Below are positions 50,758 through 62,322 of a stretch of 64,000 nucleotides of DNA, piece after piece. A program made the translations under genes and the position numbers. Numbering within the stretch: position 1 is the stretch's first letter; each line of letters begins with the position of its first letter. Location: the NCBI GenBank assembly GCA_030549495.1, contig JAUIRK010000967.1, positions 186,001 through 250,000 on the forward strand, read 5' to 3'. Origin of the DNA: Nectonema munidae (taxonomy: Eukaryota > Nematomorpha > Nectonematoida > Nectonematidae). Under the pieces are notes generated by a model. That model had not been told where the DNA came from and ran no database searches. It worked only from the letters and a program-made list of their open reading frames with translations.

Positions 50758-51225
50758 CAGCGGTTCCCAACCGGGGGTCCATGGATCCCTAGGGGTCCAT
50801 GGAAGAATTTCAAGGGGTCCATGGACATTCTACTTCAAACTACTTATGCTGAATCTCCTTTAATATACTTCGATTTTCCAAATCAATATAAATATATATA
50901 TTTGGAGCTTTTTTAAATAAATATTTTCTTCCCTTTTTTAATGTTTCATATTTTCAATGTTTATATATCCTTTTTATTAGTTACAATATTTTTGAAAAAT
51001 TTATATTTTAATTTTAAAAAAATTTTATTCACATTTTATGTCAAGCTTTACGATTTCTCTGATTTCATATGAATAAGCCTACGATTTAATCAGATGACTA
51101 GAATCATTTTTTGCCTAAAAATCTTTGATTAATCTTGTTGGCTCAAACTATTTAGTTGTAGGGGTCCACAGGAAAAAAGTGACTGAAAAAGGCGGAACGG
51201 GATAAAAAAAGGTTGGGAACCACTG
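50758..51225. mobile_element. hAT (Charlie-type) MITE, 468 bp
   Basis: The left end cagcggttcccaacc and right end ggttgggaaccactg are inverted copies with one difference. Flanks are ctctagac (50750-50757) and gtctagaa (51226-51233), sharing the nTCTAGAn core favoured by Charlie-type hAT elements. Inner sub-repeats of ggggtccatgg near the left end. Confidence 0.85.
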
Positions 51226-51440
51226 GTCTAGAACTTTCTGCCAGCTGTTGCTTTTTTACGTGAGAAACTTTAAAATCAAGCGAGCCATGTCTTCCAGCGA
51301 TGCACTTTTTTATCGTATAATTAAGAAATTCTCTCTTACTTATGCAAACTTTGAAATGTTACTTTTTTAGAAGAGAATAATGATTTCATAACGGAAATGA
51401 CAATAGATAAGAAACAAAGTTTAAAAATGGTCGTTTATAA

Positions 51441-51590
51441 AGGTAAAGGTACCATGGGTGTGTTTTCATTGATAAGGCACTGATGTACCGCTTATGTTAA
51501 ACTATGAACAAATTGGTATCGATGAGGAATCGAACCCCGACCCTTTCGTGCTGAGTCCATCATCTCAACCAACCTGCCATGCCACCCATT
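51441..51590 (-). mobile_element. tRNA-derived SINE, family A
   Basis: Reverse-strand copy of the SINE at 6089-6240, with A box tggcaggttgg and B box ggttcgattcc on the minus strand. Its B box is closer to the GGTTCGANNCC consensus than the first copy. Confidence 0.85.
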
Positions 51591-52260
51591 TATATAATTA
51601 ATATATAAAATTAATTATATTCTAGTTAAGGTATCTCAAACATACAGTCCGCCAAGAGATACAATGGGGCTCGCCCAGCATTTTTGACAAATACTAAATG
51701 AGTTTAAACTTAAGTTTTGCATTTTTACAACCCATTTTACATTCGATGTATCAGAAATACCATTAGATTTTCAGTTGAAAATCATCAACTTTCAACGGGA
51801 CTTTTTGATTAAAAACCACTTTTTTGCAATAATTTGATTGATTTTTATCAATATCTTATTTCAAAATATTAAAAAATAACTATATATTTTTGTCATGGCT
51901 AATTTTTGCGACCTAATTTTTTCAATGATCAAAGGCTAAGAATTGATCATATGAATGATGTTTTGAGAGCTGATCATCTGATTTTGATGAATTTAAAATC
52001 GTAAAAGAAAAATTTAGAATAAATATTTAATCAAGCTTTTTAATGCATTTAAAATAATATATTCCATTTTTAATTATGATCCAATAAATCTTTTGAACCA
52101 TTGTGTTTTTATCAAGCCCGAAAGAGCTATAAATATTTGAAATGTGGCACGCGAGTTATTTGAGTGAGGAATAACCCCTGTTCTAGACACATGATAATAA
52201 ATTTTATTTTATACTTAAGTAATTTTGTTTTTGAATATAATAAAAATCGATTAAATATTT

Positions 52261-52588
52261 CAGGGATCAGCAAAGTGATCATTATCGACCCCTGGGGTCG
52301 ATAAGATGGACAAACTTATCAAATTGTTCTATGCTTTTTTTACTTTATAGTAGTAATAAATTTCCTTTTTCTTTTAAAACATAGCTTAGGACATTGTATA
52401 GTATAGGATATATGAAACATTTTTGGTTTGTATTTTCTCTCTTAATTATAATCACAATAATTATAATCCTAATAATTATTGGATATTGATTAATGTTTTT
52501 ATGAAACATTTCTATGTGGGGTGGGAGTCGATGTGACGACAAATGTTCTATGAAGGGGTCGATGGGTAAAAAGGTTTGCCGACCCCTG
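52261..52588. mobile_element. hAT-type MITE (CAGGGGTCGGCAAA ends)
   Basis: The left end cagggatcagcaaag pairs with gtttgccgacccctg. Sub-terminal gacccctggggtcgat is mirrored by ggggtcgatggg. The flanks aaatattt and attagatt do not match well, so the duplication is decayed or the element was rearranged. Confidence 0.65.
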
Positions 52589-52720
52589 ATTAGATTAATG
52601 ATTTTATAATTAACAAAGTTATTTTTTGGTTAAGGGTGCCAACTTTGGCGATTTGAGATGTTGGATACATAGATGGATGTTTGAATGGATAGAAATGTTG
52701 TAGAAGAGTAGAAGAAAAGA

Positions 52721-53332
52721 TTGCGGTTAAAGAAGGAGGATTTAGATGAATGGTATGTTAAGAAAAGCTCGGAAGAAATGAATCAAAAACCGTGTACCAC
52801 AGCAATGCATCATCATTTGAGCAACCTTTACTACCCACTGCGAAATTTTTCTAAGACATCGAAGGTTCTATGCTCAAAAAATACTAAAATTCATTATAAG
52901 TATCTTAAGGATTATCGACCCGCAGCCAAATTCACTAATAAAGATCACCAATATAAACTTATCAGATAAGCGCATATCGTCCATAAATCTCTATCTGTCC
53001 TATTTTTATGACCTCGGGCAATTATCCGTTTTGCCCAATTGAATTTCTGCCTTTCATCTCTACTCACCGCTTTTGACTTCTTTTCCAAAGTTGATTGTAC
53101 ATATAGGATCAACTGTAAAAGCATCTTACACCAAACAATGCCTAATACTTACTCTTCATTCTATTTTAGAGATCTAGCAAGCGTTTCTCTTGAAAACATT
53201 TTCATTTCCTACTTCACCTATCTAAACCAAATCCAAACAAATGTGAGCATACTAGAGACCTTCGAAGTGCAGTGCTCTCGGGTGGGTATACAGGACCTGC
53301 AAATAAATAACCAGTGCGAGTCATTTGTTTAA
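52721..53332 (+). other. Two open frames of doubtful coding status
   Basis: Frames of 82 codons (52721-52969, basic, His/Lys/Tyr-rich) and 97 codons (53039-53332) follow each other on the plus strand in sequence less AT-rich than the neighbourhood. No motif, signal peptide or clear splice border was recognised. They may be exon or untranslated sequence of an unrecognised gene. Confidence 0.2.
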
Positions 53333-53336
53333 AACT

Positions 53337-53795
53337 TGCTCTGACGCAGGGCGGGGTAGGTTCAATATTAGTCCTGCAGTTTATTATGGGTTAACTAGTG
53401 AAATAATGTGTATTTGAGAATTAATGCTTAAAGCGTACAATTTATAAGATATTCATTCATAGCCCATATGTCATTGTATAAACTATAAAATGCAACATCA
53501 GTAAAGCACATCACATCACACACGATCACTTTTACATCATCAAAACTCCATTTGGTTTTTAGATAAGGTATATTTTTTATTACATATGCAATACATTATA
53601 TTAATTTCCACATTTTCTGTCGTTGCGCGTAATGTTTTATGTATTATGCGATCAAGTGTTGTAGCAAGCGTAACTTTTGTGTTGATGGACATCTTATTTC
53701 TGGAGAAGATCAGCTTTCGAGTGCAAAATAATAAAATTGGGAGCGAGAGGGTATGAGCAAATGTCTACAACCGGAGAAGGGCTCTATAGCATCAC
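53337..53795 (+). mobile_element. MITE-like repeat, family with TAGAGCTCTGC end, copy 1
   Basis: 53337-53545 matches the reverse complement of 59280-59517 (ggttcaatattagtcctgca, catcacatcaca). 53600-53700 matches 58710-58825 (gttgcgcgtaatgttttatg, agatcagctt). 53720-53795 matches 59155-59233 (gtgcaaaataataaaat and a gctcta end). Confidence 0.6.
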
Positions 53796-56700
53796 ACACT
53801 GGAAAGTCATTTGATATAGTCTACTTATACTTACCTATCACTAACCTAAACGAAAAATGGATGAATGCTTTCTGATTTGTAAATATATAAAACTTTTTTG
53901 ATTCTCAGTTTGGTCTCATTAAGGAAAATACAAAAAAAATTTTTTAAAATTCAAATAATTAAAAAAAGAGCAAGAATTTATAAACGTTTAAAAAAAGTCT
54001 TACCTGTATCTTGTAAATTTAATACTTTTTTGATTGACATTTTAGACTTTTTCATAGCAAATTTTTGAAAAATATTTTAGTCTCTCAGAATTTTCATACA
54101 ATAAGACTTTTAATAGGTAGCGCGATGTTGTCTGTAAACTAGCTTATGTATGGATGTTGCATGGAACTTTTAATGATATTTTACATTTCTCATAATATGT
54201 ATAAATTAATATGTAATAATTTTGTTTGTTCCTTTTCTAATTTTTAGTTCAAAGTATTAACGATGTTAGTTTTATTTGGCGTCACAATAAGAGGAAAAAT
54301 CAAAAATAAACGTTTCCACAAATGCTACATTCAGGCTTAGGAAAGTCGTGGTGAACAACTATATATGATATACGATTGACAAACTTACTGAAAAAGGGCA
54401 TTGAGAAAAAAAAGAAAGTTAACTACAATACTGACATATGTATCAGAAATGTATTTACACCGAGCAAAGTCCTCTTAAGAATTTCTATGTGGCCAATTAT
54501 CCCCTTACCTTTCGCTAATAAAAAGTCTTTTCACAAGAAGAAAAGTGCTGAGAACCTCTTTGAATTTTTTCGAGCTAAATTTTTTCAAAAATATTTCAGA
54601 TATCGTTGAAAACCACCATGAGATCATTCATCTCGATCCGAAACATGATTTTTCGTTCCCTAAGTTCTTCTATATCGATTAAAAGTGAGTCAAGTTAGGG
54701 CATTTTTGAAACTTGAACTTGGAAATAAAACTTCGAAAGTACTCTCGATAGATTTTAGTATAACAAAAAAACTTCCCAGATTTTATCTTCAAATACATGT
54801 GGAAAAATGCCATCATATCTTGACGGTTTAAATTTAAGAATACTTCGACATTTTGTATATTGGGTTTAATGACCTCATGATGGGAATAAAAACAGTAAAC
54901 GAAGATATATAATAGTGATTTGAACAATAAAATAAAGCACAACCAGAGTCCAAAGAAAATTTTAATTGATCCGCAAAACAAAATATTCTTAACTTTTCTA
55001 ACACGCTTCAATCGAATATAAAGTTAGATTGATAATATTAATTGAACAGGATTGGTAAATTGAAATTATCAAACTTAGGGTAACATCCAAATATTAAAAA
55101 AAATTAGTTCAATAAAGGAAATTATTATTGAACACAAAATTAATAATAACAGAGACAATAAATATTTTCTTTTATTTCTAAAATACAAAATAGAATTGAA
55201 AAATGAGGAACTACTACTAAAAATGTAAAATATTCTAACTAGTATTTACAATTTACAGTAGTTTACGTTGCAAATATGATTTTTCCAATAAGATATTCTC
55301 CTTGAGGTTCTATAAATTTTTCTTTTTTAACTCTAGCACCACTGCCCCCTCTCTTCGCACCGGTAATAATTTGAGCGAAGCAACGAGCTTTAGCTCTTAA
55401 TTCTTTATTTATACTTTGCTTCACTATGTTAAACGCATTCACCATGACAGTAATTTGACATTTGAAGGCATTTTACAAACTATCATTTCCCAAAACTTAC
55501 ATAAAATAAGGATATATTGATCGAAAATTTGTGAGTTAGCATAATTCTGCCAAAATTTCTACAATCCTATTTTATTTAGGTTAATTTAATCTTATCTTTT
55601 GAATATCTGAAGTGAAATGATGGGGGCGGAAATTAGCTAGGAGTCAAATGACCCATCCCTTCCTTTGACCTATGAAGATTTAGTCCACTTGTTTCAGAAT
55701 TAAAATACCAGGGGGTAGATTGTGAAGAAATCTTCCCAATTTTTGAAAAGATTAGTTCTACTCTTCGCAGTATTGCGTAATATTGCAATTTTTGCCAAGT
55801 TTCCTACCTTCTGAATTTTTGGTCACTAAACTTTTAGTTTAACAATTACCCTAAAGTTGATTAGATTTTTCATATTTTTTAATAAAAATAATCTCAAAAT
55901 ATTTGATTAATAAATTATAAGACATTTCCTACACAAATCATTTCGTACCCTAAAATAAAAAAAATACTAAGAAACGTCCAAAACTGGATACGAAAAATGT
56001 TCTGCAGCCTTTGCTACTGTTCAAAGTTTTAGCTTCATTTTTATATATTTGTTTCGCGCTACCTTTGCTCACGAGTTTCTGGCAGCAACCTTGGCTCAAA
56101 TATGGAATGAAAGGACATGATTAAGATGCGATGATGAAGATAAGTGTTACTTGTAAGCGTCAAGCTCAATGCTGAGAAGAAGTTAGAAATGTTGAAGGCA
56201 TAAAGTTAGCAGCAGCTTAAAACATTAAGTAGTATCAACTTTGGTAATCAATAAATATATGCGAATGAATATTAATTGTTGTGCTCCCCAACAAAATCAA
56301 TACTTCCAGACTTTGTTTACACTCTCTTAAAAATAAAACATTCTTTCCTTTTAAAAAAAAGCACTAAAGTGTAGTGTATTGCATGCAAAGAAGAGAAACA
56401 CACATCACATCTTCTATCCTGGTACATGTATATCTTTGATACAGATATATATAATATATATGCGATGAGTGAAATAAAATGGATATTAGACATTTTGTTT
56501 TTTACATCTTAAAATTCTGTGCGGTAGCGTAATTCTGAGGAACTCAAATGGAAAAAAAGGCTTATATGTAGTCTATCTCTATCCACGCACTTATTTATAA
56601 ATGCGCGTCCCTCCTATGTAACAAATAAATAATTGCAAAATTACGCAAACATAGAGAAGAGATGCAGAGATGGTGATGAAGATGGATTGTGATTGCATCA

Positions 56701-58699
56701 CATCATGATGATGATAATAATAATAATTACTTATGATTGCTTTCTAATCTCATGCATTTCCAGTTTCATTATGCACATGCAACAAGATGAGCCGATGACC
56801 ACAGTTCCTGCATTGATGTGGTTGGGCGTGTAACATTTTGACGAGAGAATTCCAAATTTTAAAATTTTGCAAAATTTTCATTTTTTAATCAAATTTTAAA
56901 TCAATGATGCACTGTATTTTCATTATAAATACTTCAGAACAATCAAAGACATCGCATTATTTTTATTCTGCTTTGAAAGTCAAATTTTCGCAAAGTGTGA
57001 GAAGAATCCGGCTAAATTTTGATCTCGAAGAAATAATAAAATTTCAATAAAACGTTCTTTCAGTTTATTCGATAGCATTCTACCAATGAAATAAGGAATG
57101 CTATTTGAATGACATCAACAATGGAATCTAATAAGAAAGTGTTCTATTCCAATCTTGAGATGATTAAAACTAAAAAACGAGCAAGGTGGTTATTATTTTT
57201 AATATTAATAACACAAGATAAGATAACACGTTTATATAGCGGAAAAGAGGCAAACATGCTATAATATAATTAGCATATGGGTATTTACAACGCAGTAAAA
57301 AAGCGTCAGATTCTATAAACTATGTAATTTAAATAAATTTTGTTATTATTGAACGAAATTTAAGACGTTTATTTAAAAGAAACAAATAAATCCAAGGAAA
57401 GTCTAACACCATTTGCATGTTTCAAAAGTAAAAAACTTTCAAAACTAAAATCTAAAAATATTATAAGTGGAAGAGAAGAAGTGTGATATTTTGAAATTTT
57501 CTTATTTTTAGAGAACTTGAAAACAGAGGTAGTTTTAGACATAAATTAATTGCTGGTTTTCGATAAACTTTTTGCATTTGTTTTAGTTTAACCAATTTTA
57601 TAAATGGAAAATTGCTGTTCAATTAAAAAAAACTTTTAAAAGTGTTTTAAAAATTTAGATTCATTTGTGTACTTATTTTAAATTTTAAAGTTTAGGAGGG
57701 AAACTCAATGACATTTTGATGCAATTTGATCCTGTTTTTGTATATATAGTTTTTCCAAATTTTTTTTAGTTTTCCATAATTTAGACCTAGTTGCATGTTT
57801 TGTCTTTATTTCTGAAATTTATATTTTTTAACCACTTACCACACTTCCAAGGCATTATATATATATATTCAACGTTTTTTTAAACTGACAATTATCGAAT
57901 AATCCAATCGAGTAAGTTGATCACGAAGTAAAAAGGAGAAACACATGTGATGTAAAAGTAAAGGTAACTTGCGGTGTTTTTATCAAGAAACACTATTGAA
58001 CCGTTGTGTCTAATAAAGCTGGATCGATTCCAAGACCTTAATTTGGCACCTAGATAAGATAAGGAATATTTTTTATATCCTTTTAGCACAAGATAAATTT
58101 GCATTCTCTTTATTTTTTGTGGAAAACTTTATGAACTGTTTCTATTTTTCATAACCGTTGAAAAAATAGGGGTTGCATAGTTATATTTCCATAGTTAAGA
58201 ATTTGTCGAACAACAGATTTGAATAATAGCATAAATAGTTTCAATCTTGTAAATGAGAAAATAATTTTTACCAAGTGAATTCCTGCAAAATGACTTTCAT
58301 CAGTTCTAAATTTGACAACCATTCAACTTTTGAGCTTTGTTTAAGTAAGGAAAGCTTTTTTCAACATTTTTCTTTACTTTATTTCAAACCTTAAGGTTCT
58401 TTTTTACAAATTTAAATAAAATAAGAATATCCTGCTTTAAATCATATAAAAACTTATTAAAAAAATAAACAGGGGATTCGTTTTAAAAAACTGGGCATTG
58501 CAGTGTTAAGTAGGATAATTCTAAAATATCTGTTTATTCTATGAAATATTACGAACAACGGCTTTGGGTTCACTAATATTTGGTTAATATAAAGAAGAAT
58601 TATCGAGTTATCAAAAGATGATAATGATGTTGCAGATGAATATGGAACTTTTTTTATCCAAATGTTTAAGTTTATTCGTTGTCAAGGCCATTCTATAAT
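53796..58699. other. Long AT-rich spacer without a recognised gene
   Basis: Open frames at 54376-54609 (+), 54679-55011 (-, two hydrophobic segments), 55263-55445 (-) and 57892-58104 (-) were read. The 60-codon frame at 55263-55445 (KRGGSGARVKKEKFIEPQGE near its end) has good codon texture and a faint likeness to Myb/SANT-like adaptor fragments of transposons, but I cannot support a call. ATAT and GATGAT simple repeats occur near 56440 and 56660-56730. Confidence 0.4.
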
Positions 58700-59233
58700 T
58701 ATATTGAAGAAATTTTCCTACACTTTCTGTTGTTGCGCGTAATGTTTTATGTATCATGGCAACAAGTGCTACTAGTGCGCTTAACTTGCAGTCAGTCTTG
58801 CTGGCCATCTTATTTAGACAAGATCAGCTTTAAAAAGCCAAGCCGTCAATGATATTCTATTTTTAAACAGCTCTATATAGTTTTTAGTTTAGTTTGTTGG
58901 TTGTTCTCTATATAGAGAACAAAATTTTGTTTTAAATCTAACATCCTAAAAATTCTATGTATAAAACATGTTCATTTGAATTATATACTCTTTATCGAAA
59001 TAAAATAGCTGTGTGTTGAGTTAATGATGGCTTAGGGTATACATTTAAAATCGCGAGTTTGGCACGGCATTTAAATTCAAAATTGGGGGTTGAGTGTGGG
59101 TATTAAAATTTTAAGTGCAGGGCTGTTGAGGGCCTCTTATTTTTTATCACATATGCGGGGTGGGTGCAAAATAATAAAATGCGGGCAGGCGGATTGGGGC
59201 AAATTTTTAAAACCATGTTGTGCTCTAGTACGT
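58700..59233 (+). mobile_element. MITE-like repeat, same family, copy 2a (right part)
   Basis: Carries the gttgcgcgtaatgttttatg block and the gcaaaataataaaatgcggg block in the order seen in copy 1, ending at gtgctctag. Its left part is missing. Confidence 0.55.
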
Positions 59234-59279
59234 ATATAGTAATAAAAAACGTACTTTATCTAAAGAAACAAATGGAGAT

Positions 59280-59517
59280 TTGAGGATGTAAAATTTTCAG
59301 TGTGCGTGATCTATGTGATGTGATGTACATTACTGCGATGTTGAACTTTATATCTTAATAATTTTACGATTTTTTACGAATTAATTCGCAAATACCCGCG
59401 ATTTTAAAAGTTAACCCACAATAACCCGCAGTTCTAATATTGAACGCAGGTAGTTATAAAAAAAATTATCCGCACCCGCAAACCCGCGTCATTCGTCCGC
59501 TCCTTGCAGAGCTCTAC
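59280..59517 (-). mobile_element. MITE-like repeat, same family, copy 2b (left part, inverted)
   Basis: The minus strand begins gtagagctctgcaaggagcg and continues with gcgggtttgcgggtgcgg and gttcaatattagaactgc, matching the left part of copy 1. It faces copy 2a, giving a right-end/left-end inverted arrangement. Confidence 0.55.
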
Positions 59518-59559
59518 TACGTACCCATTTGAAAGTTCATCATTTGATTTTAAATCGAC

Positions 59560-59660
59560 AAAAAACGTCTCTCCTAACTGAACTTTTAACTTAACTAATT
59601 AACTCACTCACTAACTAGCTGACTAACTAACGAACTAACAAACACACGTGATCCGTATAG
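59560..59660 (+). repeat. AACT-rich tail, likely truncated SINE B 3' end
   Basis: aactaattaactcactcact and gctgactaactaacgaacta resemble the tail at 40100-40160 of SINE family B. The tRNA-like head is absent. Confidence 0.4.
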
Positions 59661-60214
59661 CTGATAAAGTTTTGGTATAAAAAATGTGTTCGAACACATT
59701 TGCAAGTTTAAATTAAAATTCAAATATTAAATATATATTCATCAAGAATTTTGCCTTTCCACGAATTGACTAATCACACACATTGCCTGAACTTTATAAA
59801 ATATTGAGCTTAGATACTCTTTTCTTGCGAGTTTATTTTGAGAATAATTTTATATGATTAATGTGCATGTTATCATTAATTCGATAACATCTATTCGTAT
59901 ATGTTTGCACTGCCTCTAAAATTGTGTTTCTATATCCATTAATCTTTTTCTCATATATATCTATATATATTATGTATATATTTAGGCAATATTAGTGACA
60001 TTTTTATTATTCTTGGGTGACTGCATCCGAATTAAACTAATCAAGAATCATTTTTTCCAATTAATATTTCCATTGTCGAAAGTGGTTTAAAACAGCCATT
60101 TCCAAACGGCCACACTTTTATGAAGGAAAATGCAAACAGGTTAAAGAAAATTTGATTTAATAAAAACATCTAAAAACTTCTTATTTTTATTTTTATTCAA
60201 GCTTATCTCAACGA

Positions 60215-60219
<5 letters not shown>

Positions 60220-60245
<26 letters not shown>
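60220..60245 (+). repeat. (AAT)n microsatellite
   Basis: Nine perfect AAT/TAA triplets. Confidence 0.95.
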
Positions 60246-60510
60246 GAAGAGCATTGAAAACATTTTAAAGCACGACATTTTTACTTGTGTATTTTAAATT
60301 ATTATTTTTATATTTCTTTTTATTTTGACTGTTTCTTTGCTACTTTACAAAATAAATAGTGTAATACTATGTCATGACACTCATGACTGAGGAAAATTTT
60401 TTACCATTATATGTATTTATAAATATGAAGCTAGAACATTTATAATTTATTTTTTTGGAAATGTAATTTTTTTTATTATTTTTACATATAATATTATTAT
60501 TATTATTTTA

Positions 60511-60635
60511 GTTGGGTATCGCATCCAAGTGAAGATAAACTTCCATAGTTGGACAAATGGTAAGGATAGTCACAATCAAGAATCGAAACAAAACCATCTG
60601 GGTCGAGATCCCACGCTCATACCAATACAAAATTA
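60511..60635 (-). mobile_element. tRNA-derived SINE, family B
   Basis: The minus strand aligns with 39963-40096 over the tail (ttggatgcgatacccaac), the middle (gtccaactatgg) and a decayed head with gttttgtttcgattc at the B box. More diverged than the plus-strand copy. Confidence 0.6.
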
Positions 60636-60639
60636 ACTT

Positions 60640-61890
60640 ATTTTTATTATTTTAACTTTTTTATTTAAATAAAAATCTTGTTTATAAATGAAATTTAACA
60701 AATCTCTTTCTAAATAAATTTTAGTTTTTCAAAGTGTTGTTAGACTATATTTCACACAAACACACCTATACACACTAAAATGTATTAAAATATTTACCAA
60801 CAATAGATGTGTGAAATGATTTGTTCACAAAATTTTTATGTAATTCAATAAACTGAAAATAAAATAAAAGTTAAATTTTGCATAAAACATGATATAAAAT
60901 TAACTTTTTGAGTTATAAAGTATAAGAGTTTTAAATTATAGTAAAAATATATGAAATGCTAAAAAATGTTTTATCTATCAATTCACCCATAATTAATTTA
61001 CACATCAACGAATGATCAGTCACCCAATAATTGGGAAGAAGGGATCGTTATTAACACGTGGTTTTTATTTCAGAGTGGTGGTTAAAGCAAATTACATTTA
61101 AATATTTTTATTATGTACCATTTTCAGTTATATTTTGTCTTTTAGTAAGAGAAATTAGAATTTAAAAAAGACAAAATAGAACTAAAATTGATTTATTAAT
61201 AAAAGATAACATACTTGTCTTTGTTTTTTTGATGCTATAATTTTTTTTAAAAGCTTTTACTTTTTTAGAAAGTGTACGACCTAATCACTGCTAACCAAAA
61301 TTTATCAATAAATCAATTTCAATAGTGAAAATGGATATATTTTCTATATCGATTCTTTTTATTAATGAAATTATCTGATAATAATAGTTTGAACATTTTA
61401 TCTTCTTGTTTAGAGTATATATATAATAATAATTCTCAATAATTTTTAAAGTATAAAGAGAGTGAATGAAGAATGAAAGTTTAAGTGTGTGTAATTAAAT
61501 GTATCAATATTTAATGATGTAATCAATTATAAAACACGCTGTATAATTTACGGTATGTATAAATAATGAACAATGAATATTCATGAAAAGAAACTAAATA
61601 AAATTGAGAAACGAATCAAATTATTAGCTAATTAATTAATTAGTTGGATATATATTTTTTATTTATAAAAAAATAGATTTTGCTGAAATCAATTTAAGAA
61701 TAAAAAAATATATTGTGATAATATCAAATTCCTTTACTAATTAAACTTTCTTGTTGTGGCATTGAATCAAAATGTTCTCAGAATTGAGTTCTGACTTAAC
61801 TTGAATAGGTTAGTAGTGATCCAAACGCACAAATTTCAAAATGCTTGTAGGAATTATAGAAAAAAACTTTGTTGAAAATTTTCATAAAGA
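60640..61890. other. AT-rich spacer, nothing recognised
   Basis: Apart from the MITE-end motif at 61150-61187 (aaaaaagacaaaatagaacta) no feature was recognised. Confidence 0.4.
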
Positions 61891-61895
61891 TATTC

Positions 61896-61901
61896 TTTAT
61901 T
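61896..61901 (-). other. Candidate poly(A) signal of the cathepsin/TINAG-like gene
   Basis: AATAAA on the minus strand about 220 bases after the stop codon at 62119-62121. Confidence 0.4.
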
Positions 61902-62118
61902 TAGTTAAAATATAATGGATTTAAAAAGATATTGTACACTAAACGCTACACTCCATTAAAGATAGACAGATTAAAAAAAATCTTTTAACAAAAGTTTAAA
62001 TCATGACAAACTTTTTCACTTCTTCCAATAAAGTAGGTGTGAAGAGATCACCAAAATTTGAAAGAAGAACAAAATGAAGGAATGCGAGACAATCAAATGG
62101 CTCCAAAGCAAAAATGTT

Positions 62119-62322
62119 TTAATGGAGGACGCCCTGCAAATGGTTTAGGCGTTTTTTAGTTTTTCTGAATCGTGCCAGATTTTTTCTCGTGTATATCACT
62201 TTGTCATTCACTTTGCTCCAGGTGGCGACAGCGTAGCTTTCAATGTTGCATTCGTTGGTGCCTCTAACAATTTTAAAGTAGCCATCTTGTCCCCACAAAG
62301 TGCCCCAACAATTTGCCACCAA
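62119..62322 (-). CDS. Cathepsin/TINAG-like, last coding exon
   Basis: The acceptor tgtgattttag precedes 62322. It encodes [20 protein letters not shown] to the TAA at 62119-62121. The tail after ATWSKVND is a basic extension ([18 protein letters not shown]) longer than in cathepsin B. An overlapping frame at 62208-62411 reads through the small intron and is a shadow. Confidence 0.88.
   Translation of the reverse strand: MVANCWGTLWGQDGYFKIVRGTNECNIESYAVATWSKVNDKVIYTRKNLARFRKTKKRLNHLQGVLH

Noticed and set aside
54679-55011. 110-codon minus frame with hydrophobic segments
   Set aside because: Composition matches translated AT-rich DNA (Phe/Lys/Ile-rich); no conserved motif.
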